From Mucilaginibacter phyllosphaerae (lineage in GTDB: Bacteria > Bacteroidota > Bacteroidia > Sphingobacteriales > Sphingobacteriaceae): DNA of 64,000 nt. A model generated the notes under the pieces. It was not told the origin of the DNA. It saw only the letters and a list, made by a program, of their open reading frames with translations, and ran no database searches. The position numbers and the translations under genes were made by a program. The stretch spans positions 372,001 to 436,000 of the forward strand of contig NZ_SNQG01000002.1 in the NCBI RefSeq assembly GCF_004378255.1, written 5' to 3'. Positions 18,980-28,211 of the stretch are shown piece after piece. How positions within the stretch are numbered: the stretch's first letter is position 1; each line of letters begins with the position of its first letter.

Positions 18980-19011
18980 ATGTCATTTTATACAAGTGAT
19001 ATGTCATTTTA
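18980..19011 (+). promoter_or_regulatory. Phased direct repeat upstream of the GH78 gene
   Basis: ATGTCATTTTA occurs at 18980-18990 and again, identically, at 19001-19011: a centre-to-centre spacing of 21 bases, or two helical turns. The second copy ends 26 bases before a TATATTTG promoter element, placing the pair where an activator would bind. Confidence 0.5.
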
Positions 19012-19037
19012 GTCGTGCTTTTTTCTTTATGCTGATT

Positions 19038-19045
19038 TATATTTG
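19038..19045 (+). promoter_or_regulatory. Candidate -7 element of the GH78 promoter
   Basis: TATATTTG fits the Bacteroidota TAnnTTTG consensus and lies 91 bases before the GH78 start codon. No clear TTTG is present 19-21 bases upstream, which agrees with an activator-dependent promoter using the direct repeats. Confidence 0.4.
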
Positions 19046-19136
19046 ATTTTGATAATCAGCTTAAGATCTGCATCGCGCCGCATTGTTTTTTGATGAATAA
19101 TTAGCAGATACCTACAGCATCAACTTAAACAAAAGC

Positions 19137-21545
19137 ATGTACAAACCTAATTTCAGAGTAGCCTATGCAGGCATAGTGTCATTGCTGCTCACTGCTTCGC
19201 TGTTTGCTGGCGCGCAAGACAGGGTGTCAAGGATTCTTGATAAAAACTATATCTGGAATGTGCAGGATACTACAAAAAGGGGGGATCTGCATGTAGTTTT
19301 CAGGAAAAACTTTAAGCTTGCTGCTATAAATGCTTCTGCAACGCTTAACATGTTTGCCTATAACCGTTTCGCTGTTTTTATTAATGGTAAATATTTAATG
19401 CGCGGGCCTGTACGTTTCGAAAATAAGGGGCCGGGCTATGCCAGCATCAACATATCATCTTATTTAAAAAAAGGTAATAATACCATTGCTGTTATTGTAC
19501 ACCGGTTTGACCACACGGGGCAAATTATGGCCCACGAGGCTGGTTTTACCGCGCTGATAGAACCTGACGGTGCAAAAGGCAGGCAAATAAAAACGGATGC
19601 CGGTTGGAAGGCGGCCACAGAACAATCTTATTTAACCCGCCCGTTTGCCTGGTCTTCTATCCGCGAGAATGTAGACGCCCGTAAAATGCCTGCCGGATAT
19701 ACTTCCGGCATTTTTAACGATCAAAAATGGGCGAATGCGGTTATGGTTAAAAACCTGCAGAATTTTGCACCGCTCCACAAGCAGGAGCTTCCCTTTCAGC
19801 AGGAAACGGTGATCGGTAATTTGATCATTAATGGTAAGCCTGCAGCCGGGCAGCTGCCGTTAACCATAAAAAAAGGCGATACGCTTAAAGTAAGCCTGCC
19901 TGATTATTCCCAGGCCTATGTAAGTGCAGATCTGGATAGTGAGCCCGGGGCTGTTTTACGCATGTTTGATAAAGATGGCGAACTGAATAATTCTTACACC
20001 ACACGCAGCGGTGTACAGCATTACACAAGTTTTGATACTTACGGCATAAAACATTTTATTATATACGCAGAAAGCGGCAACATTAAGTTAAACCAGCTTA
20101 AAATGGTTGAAAGGGTGTACCCTTTTAAACGCGTAGGAAGCTTTGAAAGCAGCGACCCGATGCTCAATAAAATTTGGGACAGGCTTACCCGGTCGTTACA
20201 GATATTGAGTGAAGATGCTTATGATGATTGTGCCGACCGCGAACGCGTGGAATGGATGGATTGCGACCCGCCTGCCTTTGATGTAACCCGTACCACGATG
20301 CAAGGCCCGGATCTTAACGGTAAAAAAATGTATGCCGACGCCCGTTTGTTAAAAGAAATGCTGCGCCGTACCGCATTAAGCCAGCAGCCTGATGGCCGGG
20401 TTAAAGCCCATACCTGCTCAGACAGATGGGATATTCACGGCTACATGGAAGACCGTACGTGCGATTGGGTTGAAGGTGTAAGAAGATATTATGAAAGCAC
20501 GGGTGATAAAGCCTTTATTAAGGAAGTATGGCTGCCCGTAACAAAGCAGTTAAACTGGTTTTTGGCACGCCGTACAGAGCGCGGATTAGTTAAAGCCCGC
20601 GAGTGGGAGGTATCCAGTAACCCTTTATGTTACCTGGTTTGCGAGGGCACGGGTTTAAACTCATTTATATATAAAGCGCTTGCAGATGCTGCATACCTTG
20701 GGAAAGAAATAGGGCAAAATAAAGAAGCGGTATTTTTTGCGGGTGAGGCTGAAAAACTAAGGGCGGCGATTAACAAACATTTATGGGATAAAACCAGCGG
20801 AACCTATTACAGCGCTTATGTAGATGATGAGGATGCTGCTAAAAAACTGTTGGCGAAAAAAATTCTGTCGGACAAGCGAAAGCAGGTAAGCTTTACAAAC
20901 GGTTACGCCGAGCCAACATTTGAGGCCGCCATTTTTGCTGTTGACCAGCAGGTAGTACCGGCTGCGCGCTTAGATAGCGTAAAGCGGTTTTTGAATGGTA
21001 AATGGGACAAGCCGTATTGTTTTATGACCTATTACTACAGTTTTAAACAGATGTATGCAGAGGGGAGTAATCAAACAGATGAAAAGATCCTGGATATGAT
21101 TCGCGAAAGGTGGAAGCTTATGCTGGATCATGACTGGCAAACCGCCTGGGAACATTATTATGAAGATGGAAGTAAAGTGCATATCTATGGGATATTACCG
21201 GCTTACTTTTTCAGTTCGTATGTTTTAGGGGTGAGGACGGACGGGCCGGTGTGGAATAAAAAGATAATAATTGACCCCAGATTAGGTAGCCTGAAGTATG
21301 CTAACGGTGTTGTAATAACAGAATTTGGTAAAGTTGCCGTTAACTGGGTAAAAACAAAAACCGGGATGAAGTTTACTGTAGATGTGCCCAAAGGAGTTAC
21401 CGCCCAGCTTAAATTAAATGCCGAAGATAAGTTGGCTGATTTTTATTTAAACAATGAAAAAGGAGACCTTAAAAAAATAGCTGGCCGGTATGTAACAGAT
21501 CTACACAGCGGTAAGTATTCCGGAGAGATCACCTACATCCATTAA
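19137..21545 (+). CDS. Alpha-L-rhamnosidase-like glycoside hydrolase (GH78)
   Basis: An 802-aa exported enzyme; residues 1-26 form a signal peptide ending near FAGA. An N-terminal beta-sandwich region (about 35-330) is followed by the (alpha/alpha)6 barrel typical of family 78. The acidic signature is recognisable as DCADRERVEWMDCDPP near 363-378, corresponding to the DCPxRxExxGW region of rhamnosidases, and TCSDRWDIHGYMEDRTCDW near 428-446. A C-terminal beta-sandwich closes the protein. It should release terminal L-rhamnose or a similar 6-deoxy or uronic sugar from plant glycans or glycosides in the periplasm. It stands alone with no SusC/SusD pair next to it. Family is fairly sure, substrate is not. 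Confidence 0.85.
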   Translation: MYKPNFRVAYAGIVSLLLTASLFAGAQDRVSRILDKNYIWNVQDTTKRGDLHVVFRKNFKLAAINASATLNMFAYNRFAVFINGKYLMRGPVRFENKGPGYASINISSYLKKGNNTIAVIVHRFDHTGQIMAHEAGFTALIEPDGAKGRQIKTDAGWKAATEQSYLTRPFAWSSIRENVDARKMPAGYTSGIFNDQKWANAVMVKNLQNFAPLHKQELPFQQETVIGNLIINGKPAAGQLPLTIKKGDTLKVSLPDYSQAYVSADLDSEPGAVLRMFDKDGELNNSYTTRSGVQHYTSFDTYGIKHFIIYAESGNIKLNQLKMVERVYPFKRVGSFESSDPMLNKIWDRLTRSLQILSEDAYDDCADRERVEWMDCDPPAFDVTRTTMQGPDLNGKKMYADARLLKEMLRRTALSQQPDGRVKAHTCSDRWDIHGYMEDRTCDWVEGVRRYYESTGDKAFIKEVWLPVTKQLNWFLARRTERGLVKAREWEVSSNPLCYLVCEGTGLNSFIYKALADAAYLGKEIGQNKEAVFFAGEAEKLRAAINKHLWDKTSGTYYSAYVDDEDAAKKLLAKKILSDKRKQVSFTNGYAEPTFEAAIFAVDQQVVPAARLDSVKRFLNGKWDKPYCFMTYYYSFKQMYAEGSNQTDEKILDMIRERWKLMLDHDWQTAWEHYYEDGSKVHIYGILPAYFFSSYVLGVRTDGPVWNKKIIIDPRLGSLKYANGVVITEFGKVAVNWVKTKTGMKFTVDVPKGVTAQLKLNAEDKLADFYLNNEKGDLKKIAGRYVTDLHSGKYSGEITYIH

Positions 21546-21584
21546 AATGTTATTTGTATGACAAGTAATTAAATATTTCGGCTT

Positions 21585-21614
21585 TATATTTGTCTGACTA
21601 AAATGTCAAACAAA
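21585..21614 (+). promoter_or_regulatory. TetR operator overlapping the -7 element of tetR
   Basis: TTTGTCTGAC-N6-GTCAAACAAA (21589-21614) is a near-perfect palindrome with one mismatch between the 10-base arms. It overlaps the TATATTTG element at 21585-21592 and lies 13 bases before the tetR start, the arrangement expected for autorepression. The core TGAC-N6-GTCA recurs upstream of the efflux genes. Confidence 0.65.
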
Positions 21615-21627
21615 TAAGTAAGTTAAA

Positions 21628-22215
21628 ATGGCTATCAGAGATACAGGTACCGAGCAGTTGATTAAAGATACCGCTATGCGTATATTTTTTGCCGAAGGTA
21701 AATTTAACGCCACCACCCAGGATATAGCCGATGCAGCCGGCGTGGCGCGCACGGTTATCAATTATTATTTCCGGTCTAAGGATGCCCTGTTTAAACTGGT
21801 TTTTAAGGAAGCTATGGATGATACGAAACGCAGGCTGGATGAAGTGTTGCTTTCTTCAATGCCCTTTAAAAAAAAGGTTGTAACATTTATAGACGTTTTT
21901 TTTATAGAACTGAACAAGTATCCCTACAAAGAATCATTTATGATCAGCGAGATCAACTCACAATCTTTTGTTATGCCTGATGATAGGCATTCGGCAGCAC
22001 TCGAACCTTTTTTTAAAGAAATAAAGCAGGCAATGGATATGGGTGAAGTACGCAAAATGCTACCCATTAACTTTGTACTTAATCTTTTCTCATTAATAGC
22101 TTATCCTTTACTTACACGCCCCTTGTTTAAACATATGCTGGAAATTCCTGATGCTAAGTTTGAGCAGCTGATGCAGGAGCGGAAGAAAATGATTTTAGAA
22201 CTGCTGTTCATTTAA
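21628..22215 (+). CDS. TetR/AcrR family transcriptional regulator of the efflux operon
   Basis: 195 aa. The N-terminal helix-turn-helix is plain: ATTQDIADAAGVARTVINYY (about 26-45), followed by FRSKDALFKLVF, the helix-4 wording of TetR proteins. The C-terminal ligand domain is unrelated to any I can name. It stands 92 bases before the RND adaptor gene and a palindrome with the same core lies in front of both genes, so local repression of itself and of the pump is likely, relieved by a pump substrate. Start ATG 21628 leaves only 13 bases to the operator, consistent with roadblock-type control. Confidence 0.93.
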   Translation: MAIRDTGTEQLIKDTAMRIFFAEGKFNATTQDIADAAGVARTVINYYFRSKDALFKLVFKEAMDDTKRRLDEVLLSSMPFKKKVVTFIDVFFIELNKYPYKESFMISEINSQSFVMPDDRHSAALEPFFKEIKQAMDMGEVRKMLPINFVLNLFSLIAYPLLTRPLFKHMLEIPDAKFEQLMQERKKMILELLFI

Positions 22216-22232
22216 ATTTTTTTGCTCAAAAA

Positions 22233-22250
22233 CTGACGCTTATGTCAAAC
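22233..22250 (+). promoter_or_regulatory. Second TetR operator, before the RND efflux genes
   Basis: CTGAC-N6-GTCAAAC (22233-22250) repeats the core and spacing of the operator before tetR, where the matching bases read CTGAC-N6-GTCAAAC as well. A further AAGTCAG lies at 22255-22261. The site is 57 bases before the adaptor start. Confidence 0.6.
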
Positions 22251-22307
22251 TTTTAAGTCAGTATTAAATATATTCAAATTACAAAAACTCAATTAAAACA
22301 ATAACAA

Positions 22308-23486
22308 ATGAAAACGCAAATCCCCAAATATCTTGCTATTGCAAGTACGTTTACTTTATTCCTGGCAGCTTGCGGCGGGTCGCAACAGCAGGCAGGGGCA
22401 CCTGGCGCGCCGGGTGCTGCACAACCGCCGGCAGGCTATCCGGTGTTTACTGTATCGGCACAAAATGCAACCTTAAATACCGACTATCCGGCCACCATAC
22501 AAGGCGTACAGAATATAGAGATCCGCCCGAAAGTTGATGGTTATGTGGAAGCTATTTACGTAGATGAAGGTTCGGTAGTGAAAAAAGGCCAATTGCTTTT
22601 TAAACTGAATGCGCCGCAATACCGGCAGGATGTAAACAACGCAGCAGCTGCCATCAACAGCGCCGAGGCCGATGTAAACAGCGCCCGCCTGCAGGTTAAT
22701 AAAACCAAACCCCTTGTTGAAAAGGATATCATCAGCCATTACGAACTGGAAACAGATGTGTTTACACTGAACACCAAGATAGCGGCTTTGGCCCAGGCAC
22801 GTACAACCCTGGCAAATGCCAAAACTAATTTAGGTTATACCACCATTACCAGCCCGGTTAACGGTGTTATCGGCTCCATACCTTATAAAATAGGGAGCCT
22901 GGTAACCGGTACCACTACTAACCCGCTAACTACGGTATCAAACATTGGTAAAGTGTATGCTTATTTCTCGTTGAATGAAAAACAGTTGCTGGAATTTTCC
23001 AGAACGGTAAAGGGGAATACGATTAAACAAAAAATAGCCAATACACCTGCCGTGTCGCTTATCCTGTCAGACGGATCTGCATATTCGGAACAAGGCAGGA
23101 TCGAAACCATCGCGGGCTTAATTGATACCGAAACTGGTTCGGCCAGTTTCCGTGCCGCTTTCCCAAACCCTGTAGGCTTACTGCGCAGCGGGGGCAGCGC
23201 TACCGTGCGCATCCCGCAGCAGGTTAAGGATGGTATATTAATTCCGCAGCGTTCTGCCTATGAATTGCAGGGTAAGCATTTTGTTTACGTAGTTGATAAA
23301 ACCGACGTGGTTAAAAGCGTGGAAGTGAAAATTATGGAGCTTGCCGCCGGGCAGTACTACGTAGTAACGGGCGGACTTAAAGTTGGCGACCGCGTGGTTT
23401 ACGATGGCAATATTTCTCTTAAGGATGCTGCCAAAATAAAGCCTGAAGCCATGGCCGCCGATAAAGTTTACGAGGACCTGAAGTAA
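22308..23486 (+). CDS. RND efflux periplasmic adaptor (AcrA/MexA-like lipoprotein)
   Basis: 392 aa. Residues 1-21 are a lipoprotein signal with LAAC at the cleavage site, followed by a Gly/Ala/Pro-rich linker. The membrane-fusion-protein layout is clear: lipoyl half-motifs (EIRPKVDGYVEAIYVDEGSVVKKGQ and ITSPVNGVIGSI separated by a helical hairpin of about 80 residues), beta-barrel (about 210-300) and membrane-proximal domain. It joins the inner-membrane pump encoded 31 bases downstream to the outer-membrane factor, forming a tripartite exporter of drugs, bile-type compounds or the cell's own metabolites. Regulation by the adjacent TetR is suggested by the shared operator. Confidence 0.95.
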   Translation: MKTQIPKYLAIASTFTLFLAACGGSQQQAGAPGAPGAAQPPAGYPVFTVSAQNATLNTDYPATIQGVQNIEIRPKVDGYVEAIYVDEGSVVKKGQLLFKLNAPQYRQDVNNAAAAINSAEADVNSARLQVNKTKPLVEKDIISHYELETDVFTLNTKIAALAQARTTLANAKTNLGYTTITSPVNGVIGSIPYKIGSLVTGTTTNPLTTVSNIGKVYAYFSLNEKQLLEFSRTVKGNTIKQKIANTPAVSLILSDGSAYSEQGRIETIAGLIDTETGSASFRAAFPNPVGLLRSGGSATVRIPQQVKDGILIPQRSAYELQGKHFVYVVDKTDVVKSVEVKIMELAAGQYYVVTGGLKVGDRVVYDGNISLKDAAKIKPEAMAADKVYEDLK

Positions 23487-23517
23487 CGATATTTTAACAT
23501 TCACAACAACCAACATT

Positions 23518-26500
23518 ATGTTACGTAAATTCATAGAACGGCCGGTTCTCTCAACCGTTATATCGGTCATAATAGTTATACTGGGTGTGCTGGGGCTTAC
23601 CTCGCTGCCTATCTCTCAATACCCCGAAATTGCACCCCCAACTGTACAAGTATCTGCTTCGTACCAGGGTGCCAATGCCGATGTGGTGATGAGCAGCGTA
23701 ATTGTGCCGCTGGAAGAGCAGATAAACGGCGTAGAGAACATGACCTACATGACCTCTACCGCAAATAACGACGGTACAGCATCTATTACCGTTTATTTTA
23801 AACTGGGTACCGACCCCGATCTGGCAGCGGTGAACGTACAAAACCGGGTATCAAAAGCTAACAGCCTGTTGCCGGCCGAGGTAACCAAGGCGGGTGTTAC
23901 TACCAGTAAGCGCCAAAGCAGTATGGCAATGATATTTTCTATCTACAGTGATAACAAATCATTCGACCAGACCTTTCTGCAAAACTATGCCAATATAAAC
24001 CTGCTGCCGCAAATAAAGCGTATTAGCGGTGTAGGTGATGCCAGCGTATTTGGCACACGCGATTACTCTATGCGCATCTGGTTAAAGCCCGATGTAATGG
24101 CCACTTACGGCCTTATTCCGGATGATATTAATACAGCTCTGGCCGAGCAGAACGTGGAGGCAGCTCCCGGTAAATTTGGCGAAAACAGCGGCCAGTCTTT
24201 TCAGTACACTATCAAGTATAAGGGCCGCCTTAAATCGGTTACCGAGTTTAATAACATCGTTATCCGGGCTACCACCGGCGGGCAGGTTTTGCGTTTAAAA
24301 GATGTAGCCCGTGTGGAGTTGGGCTCGCAAACTTACTCGGGCAGCAGTAAAACAAATGGTAAGGCATCTATCGGTATCTCCATTTATCAAACCGCAGGCT
24401 CAAACGCCAACGAACTGATCAAACAACTGGAAAAAACCATCGAGGCTTCATCTAAAAACTTTCCTCCGGGCGTAAAATACACATCCCTGCTCAATGCAAA
24501 CGACTTTTTGGATGCTTCTATCGAAAAAGTGATCCACACCCTGATAGAAGCTTTTATCCTGGTATTTATTGTGGTGTTTATCTTCTTGCAGGATTTCAGA
24601 TCCACCCTTATCCCGGCCATTGCCGTGCCGGTAGCCATTGTGGGCACTTTCTTCTTTTTAAACCTGTTTGGGTTTACAATTAACCTGCTTACACTGTTTG
24701 CCCTGGTGCTGGCCATTGGTATTGTGGTAGATGATGCCATTGTAGTAGTAGAGGCCGTGCACGCCAAGCTGGATGCAGGTGCCAAATCTGCCAAGGGCGC
24801 AACGATAGAAGCCATGAATGATATCAGCGGGGCCATCGTTTCTATTACCCTGGTAATGGCGGCGGTGTTTGTCCCGGTATCGTTTATCAGCGGTTCGGCA
24901 GGGGTGTTCTACAAGCAATTTGGTTTAACACTGGCTATAGCAATTATTATATCGGCAGTTAATGCATTAACATTAAGCCCTGCTTTATGTGCGTTGTTTT
25001 TAAAACCCCACGTAACAGATGAGAAGCATAAAACTACCTACCTGCAGCGTTTTTACGATGCCTTTAACACCTCGTTTGAAACCGTAACCCATAAATACAA
25101 AAGATCGGTTAGTTTTTTAATTGGTAAAAAATGGCTGGCCGGTTTGGGTATTGTTGTTTTTGCTGCCATATTTTATTTCCTGTTAAAAACTACTGCAACA
25201 AGCTTTGTACCTAATGAGGACCAGGGCGTACTGTTTGGTAACATCAGCTTGCCTGCCGGCTCATCATTAGAGCGCACAGCAGTAGTAACCGAAGAGGTAG
25301 ATGCCATTATTCGTAAACTGCCCGAAGTGCAAACCACTTTACGTATTACCGGCCAAAATTTTATTGCAGGTGCGGGCGGCTCCTACGGCATGATCGTGGT
25401 TAAACTAAAGCCCTGGGACAAGCGTGGCGGCAAAGGGCAGGACCTGAACAGCCTTACCGGGAAACTTTTCGGGATGACAGCCGGCATCAAAAACGCACAG
25501 ATAATTTTCTTTGCACCGCCAACTTTGCAGGGCTTTGGTACCAGCAGTGGCTTTGAATTTCAATTACAGGATAAAACGGGTGGCGATGTCAGTAAATTTA
25601 GTGCGGTGAGCGGTAAGTTTTTGGCGGCACTAAATCAGCGGCCCGAAGTTTTGTATGCAGCTACTTCGTTCAATACCAATTTTCCGCAATACCAGGTTGA
25701 TGTTGACGTGGCCAAAACCAAGGCGGCCGGTTTAAGTGTAAATACCGTGTTGGGCACACTGCAGGGCTATTATGGCGGTTTGTATGCCTCAAATTTTAAC
25801 GAGTTTGGCAAACAATACAGGGTAATGATACAGGCCGATAATAGCTACCGGGCAACACCCGAAAGCCTGAACAATATTTATGTAAGGAATGCCGGCAACA
25901 CGATGGCCCCGATATCTGAATTTGTAAGCCTTAAACGGGTTTACGGCCCCGAAGCGATCAACCGTTTTAACCTGTTTACAGCTATAGCCGTGCAGGGTTC
26001 GCCAAAGCCTGGCTACAGCTCTGGTGATGCCATTAAGGCAATTGACGAGGTGGCGGCACAAACTTTACCGGCAGGCTACAGCTACGAATATTCGGGCCTA
26101 ACCCGCGAAGAGTTATCCAGCGGCAGCCAAACCATTTATATATTTATGCTGTGCTTAATATTTGTTTACTTTTTATTAAGTGCACAGTACGAGAGCTATA
26201 TTCTGCCTTTTGCCGTATTGCTTTCGCTGCCGATAGGTTTGGCCGGTGCATTCATTTTTGCCAAAATATTCGGGGTGCAAAACAACATCTATTTACAGAT
26301 CACCCTGATTATGCTACTCGGCTTACTGGCCAAAAATGCCATCCTGATAGTAGAATTTGCGGTTGCCAGGCGCAAGCACGGCCTGGGCATAATAGAAGCT
26401 GCCATTGAAGGGGCGATTGCCCGTTTAAGGCCTATTTTAATGACTTCCTTCGCATTTATTCTGGGTTTGATGCCACTGATGTTTGCATCGGGCGCGGGTG

Positions 26501-26673
26501 CCATAGGCAACCGGTCTATTGGTACGGGCGCCGTTGGTGGGATGCTGATAGGCACCTTGTTCGGGGTGTTCGTGATCCCGGTATTGTTCGTCATTTTCCA
26601 GGCCCTGCAAGAAAAAGTAACCGGGAAGCCAACAGATGCCGAGAGCGAAGTTACAGGCCAGCCAACCACCTAA
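23518..26673 (+). CDS. RND multidrug efflux pump, inner-membrane subunit (AcrB-like, HAE1)
   Basis: 1051 aa, the normal size for HAE1 pumps. Twelve membrane segments, two large periplasmic loops. The start (FIERPVLSTVISVIIVILG) and the RPVL/SQYPEIAPPTV motif are standard. TM4 has GIVVDDAIVVVE, holding the two proton-relay Asp residues; LARPI-like GAIARLRPILMTSFAFILG is the conserved loop before TM11. It uses the proton gradient to drive substrates out through the adaptor and the outer-membrane factor. The gene is 31 bases after the adaptor and 12 before the outer-membrane factor, one operon. Confidence 0.97.
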   Translation: MLRKFIERPVLSTVISVIIVILGVLGLTSLPISQYPEIAPPTVQVSASYQGANADVVMSSVIVPLEEQINGVENMTYMTSTANNDGTASITVYFKLGTDPDLAAVNVQNRVSKANSLLPAEVTKAGVTTSKRQSSMAMIFSIYSDNKSFDQTFLQNYANINLLPQIKRISGVGDASVFGTRDYSMRIWLKPDVMATYGLIPDDINTALAEQNVEAAPGKFGENSGQSFQYTIKYKGRLKSVTEFNNIVIRATTGGQVLRLKDVARVELGSQTYSGSSKTNGKASIGISIYQTAGSNANELIKQLEKTIEASSKNFPPGVKYTSLLNANDFLDASIEKVIHTLIEAFILVFIVVFIFLQDFRSTLIPAIAVPVAIVGTFFFLNLFGFTINLLTLFALVLAIGIVVDDAIVVVEAVHAKLDAGAKSAKGATIEAMNDISGAIVSITLVMAAVFVPVSFISGSAGVFYKQFGLTLAIAIIISAVNALTLSPALCALFLKPHVTDEKHKTTYLQRFYDAFNTSFETVTHKYKRSVSFLIGKKWLAGLGIVVFAAIFYFLLKTTATSFVPNEDQGVLFGNISLPAGSSLERTAVVTEEVDAIIRKLPEVQTTLRITGQNFIAGAGGSYGMIVVKLKPWDKRGGKGQDLNSLTGKLFGMTAGIKNAQIIFFAPPTLQGFGTSSGFEFQLQDKTGGDVSKFSAVSGKFLAALNQRPEVLYAATSFNTNFPQYQVDVDVAKTKAAGLSVNTVLGTLQGYYGGLYASNFNEFGKQYRVMIQADNSYRATPESLNNIYVRNAGNTMAPISEFVSLKRVYGPEAINRFNLFTAIAVQGSPKPGYSSGDAIKAIDEVAAQTLPAGYSYEYSGLTREELSSGSQTIYIFMLCLIFVYFLLSAQYESYILPFAVLLSLPIGLAGAFIFAKIFGVQNNIYLQITLIMLLGLLAKNAILIVEFAVARRKHGLGIIEAAIEGAIARLRPILMTSFAFILGLMPLMFASGAGAIGNRSIGTGAVGGMLIGTLFGVFVIPVLFVIFQALQEKVTGKPTDAESEVTGQPTT

Positions 26674-26685
26674 TATAGATCAATC

Positions 26686-28095
26686 ATGAAAACAATAAAT
26701 AAAGCATATATCACTTTAGGATTAGCCGGCTTGTTAGCCCTGGCATCCTGCAAAGTAACCCAAACCTATAAACGCCCGGATAATTTAAAAGCCGGAAGCT
26801 TGTATCGCGACAGCTCAGGGGCAGATACCACAACTATGGCCAGCCTGCCCTGGAGAACGCTGTTTGCAGATACTATTTTACAGGGTTTGATACAGGAAGG
26901 TATCAACAATAATCTCGACCTGAAAACAGCCGTACTTAAAATAGCAGAATCGGCAGCTACCCTGCAATCCAGTAAAATGGCTTATCTGCCATCTCTTGAT
27001 GTAAGTTTACAGGCCACAAAAGCCAAATCATCGCAGGCGGCTTTAAATTTCCCTGCAGGTATAGGTATCAACTTAAATACCGTTACTTACCAGGCATCGT
27101 TAAATGCAAGCTGGGAGGTAAACGTTTGGGGGCAGTTAAGCAGTTTAAAGCGCCAGGCATTAGCCAATTTTTTACAAAGCGACGCAGCTAAACGTGCCGT
27201 GCAAACACAGCTGATAGCTGATATTGCCAACAATTACTATAACCTGCTCTCGTATGATCAGCAATTGCAGATAACCGAAGAAACGGTAAAAAACAGGATA
27301 AAGGACGTAGCCACCATGAAAGACCTTAAGGAAGGTGCTATTGTTAACGGTGCAGCGGTAGTACAAAGTGAAGCCAATCGCTACGCAGCAGAAGTGTCTA
27401 TCCCCGATCTTAAACAAAGTATCCGCGAAACAGAAAACGCTTTATGCATATTGCTGGCCCGCGCGCCCGGCCCAATCAAAAGGGCTACGCTTGCCGGCCA
27501 GGTGCCGGTAACCCAATTAAGCACCGGGCTTTCTGCCCAGCTGTTAAGCAACCGCCCGGATGTGCAGGAATCAGAGTATGCGTTTCGGTCTGCATTTGAA
27601 AACACCAATGTGGCGCACTCTTACTTTTACCCAACGTTTAGTATTACTGCAAGCGGCGGTTTATCAAGCTTACAGCTAAAAAACTTTTTTAATAACTCTG
27701 TTTTTTATAACCTGGTGGGCGGGCTAACGCAGCCAATATTTAACAAAGGGCAAAATAAAGCCCGTTACCGTATTGCGCAGGCACAGCAGCTGGAGGCCTT
27801 TAATACATTTCAGCAAAAGCTGCTAACCGCAGGGCAGGAGGTATCTAACGCCTTATATGCTTACCAAACCGCAGTTGCCAAGCATGATCTGAGGGCCAAA
27901 CAAATTGCAGCGTTAGAAAAATCGGTAAGTTATACCAATGAATTACTGCGTTATAACTCGTCTACCAACTACACCGATGTTTTAACATCCGAGCAAAGCT
28001 TACTTGCCGCCCAGTTAAGCGGCGTTAGCGACCGTTTGCAGCAACTGCAGGCTGCCGTTAATTTATACAAAGCATTAGGTGGTGGCTGGCGATAG
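26686..28095 (+). CDS. RND efflux outer-membrane lipoprotein (TolC/NodT family)
   Basis: 469 aa. A lipoprotein signal (LASC near residue 22) is followed by two outer-membrane efflux repeats; the WRTLFADTILQGLIQEGINNNLDLKTA opening and ISNRPDV-like LLSNRPDVQESEY are standard NodT-family wording. It forms the trimeric exit duct for the pump encoded immediately upstream. It is the last gene of the operon, and a strong hairpin follows 33 bases after the stop. Confidence 0.95.
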   Translation: MKTINKAYITLGLAGLLALASCKVTQTYKRPDNLKAGSLYRDSSGADTTTMASLPWRTLFADTILQGLIQEGINNNLDLKTAVLKIAESAATLQSSKMAYLPSLDVSLQATKAKSSQAALNFPAGIGINLNTVTYQASLNASWEVNVWGQLSSLKRQALANFLQSDAAKRAVQTQLIADIANNYYNLLSYDQQLQITEETVKNRIKDVATMKDLKEGAIVNGAAVVQSEANRYAAEVSIPDLKQSIRETENALCILLARAPGPIKRATLAGQVPVTQLSTGLSAQLLSNRPDVQESEYAFRSAFENTNVAHSYFYPTFSITASGGLSSLQLKNFFNNSVFYNLVGGLTQPIFNKGQNKARYRIAQAQQLEAFNTFQQKLLTAGQEVSNALYAYQTAVAKHDLRAKQIAALEKSVSYTNELLRYNSSTNYTDVLTSEQSLLAAQLSGVSDRLQQLQAAVNLYKALGGGWR

Positions 28096-28127
28096 TATCA
28101 GATCGATCGGTTCCAATATCCATAAAT

Positions 28128-28165
28128 CATGACAAAGCTCCGTAAAAATGCGGGGCTTTGTCATG
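28128..28165. terminator. Bidirectional hairpin terminator
   Basis: CATGACAAAGCTCCG and CGGGGCTTTGTCATG form a 15-bp stem with one G-T pair and an 8-base loop. It sits between the convergent efflux operon and antiporter genes; no long T run follows. Confidence 0.7.
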
Positions 28166-28211
28166 AAATGAATTTTATCATAAAGCTTAAGAATGAATTA
28201 TTTGGCCCTTG

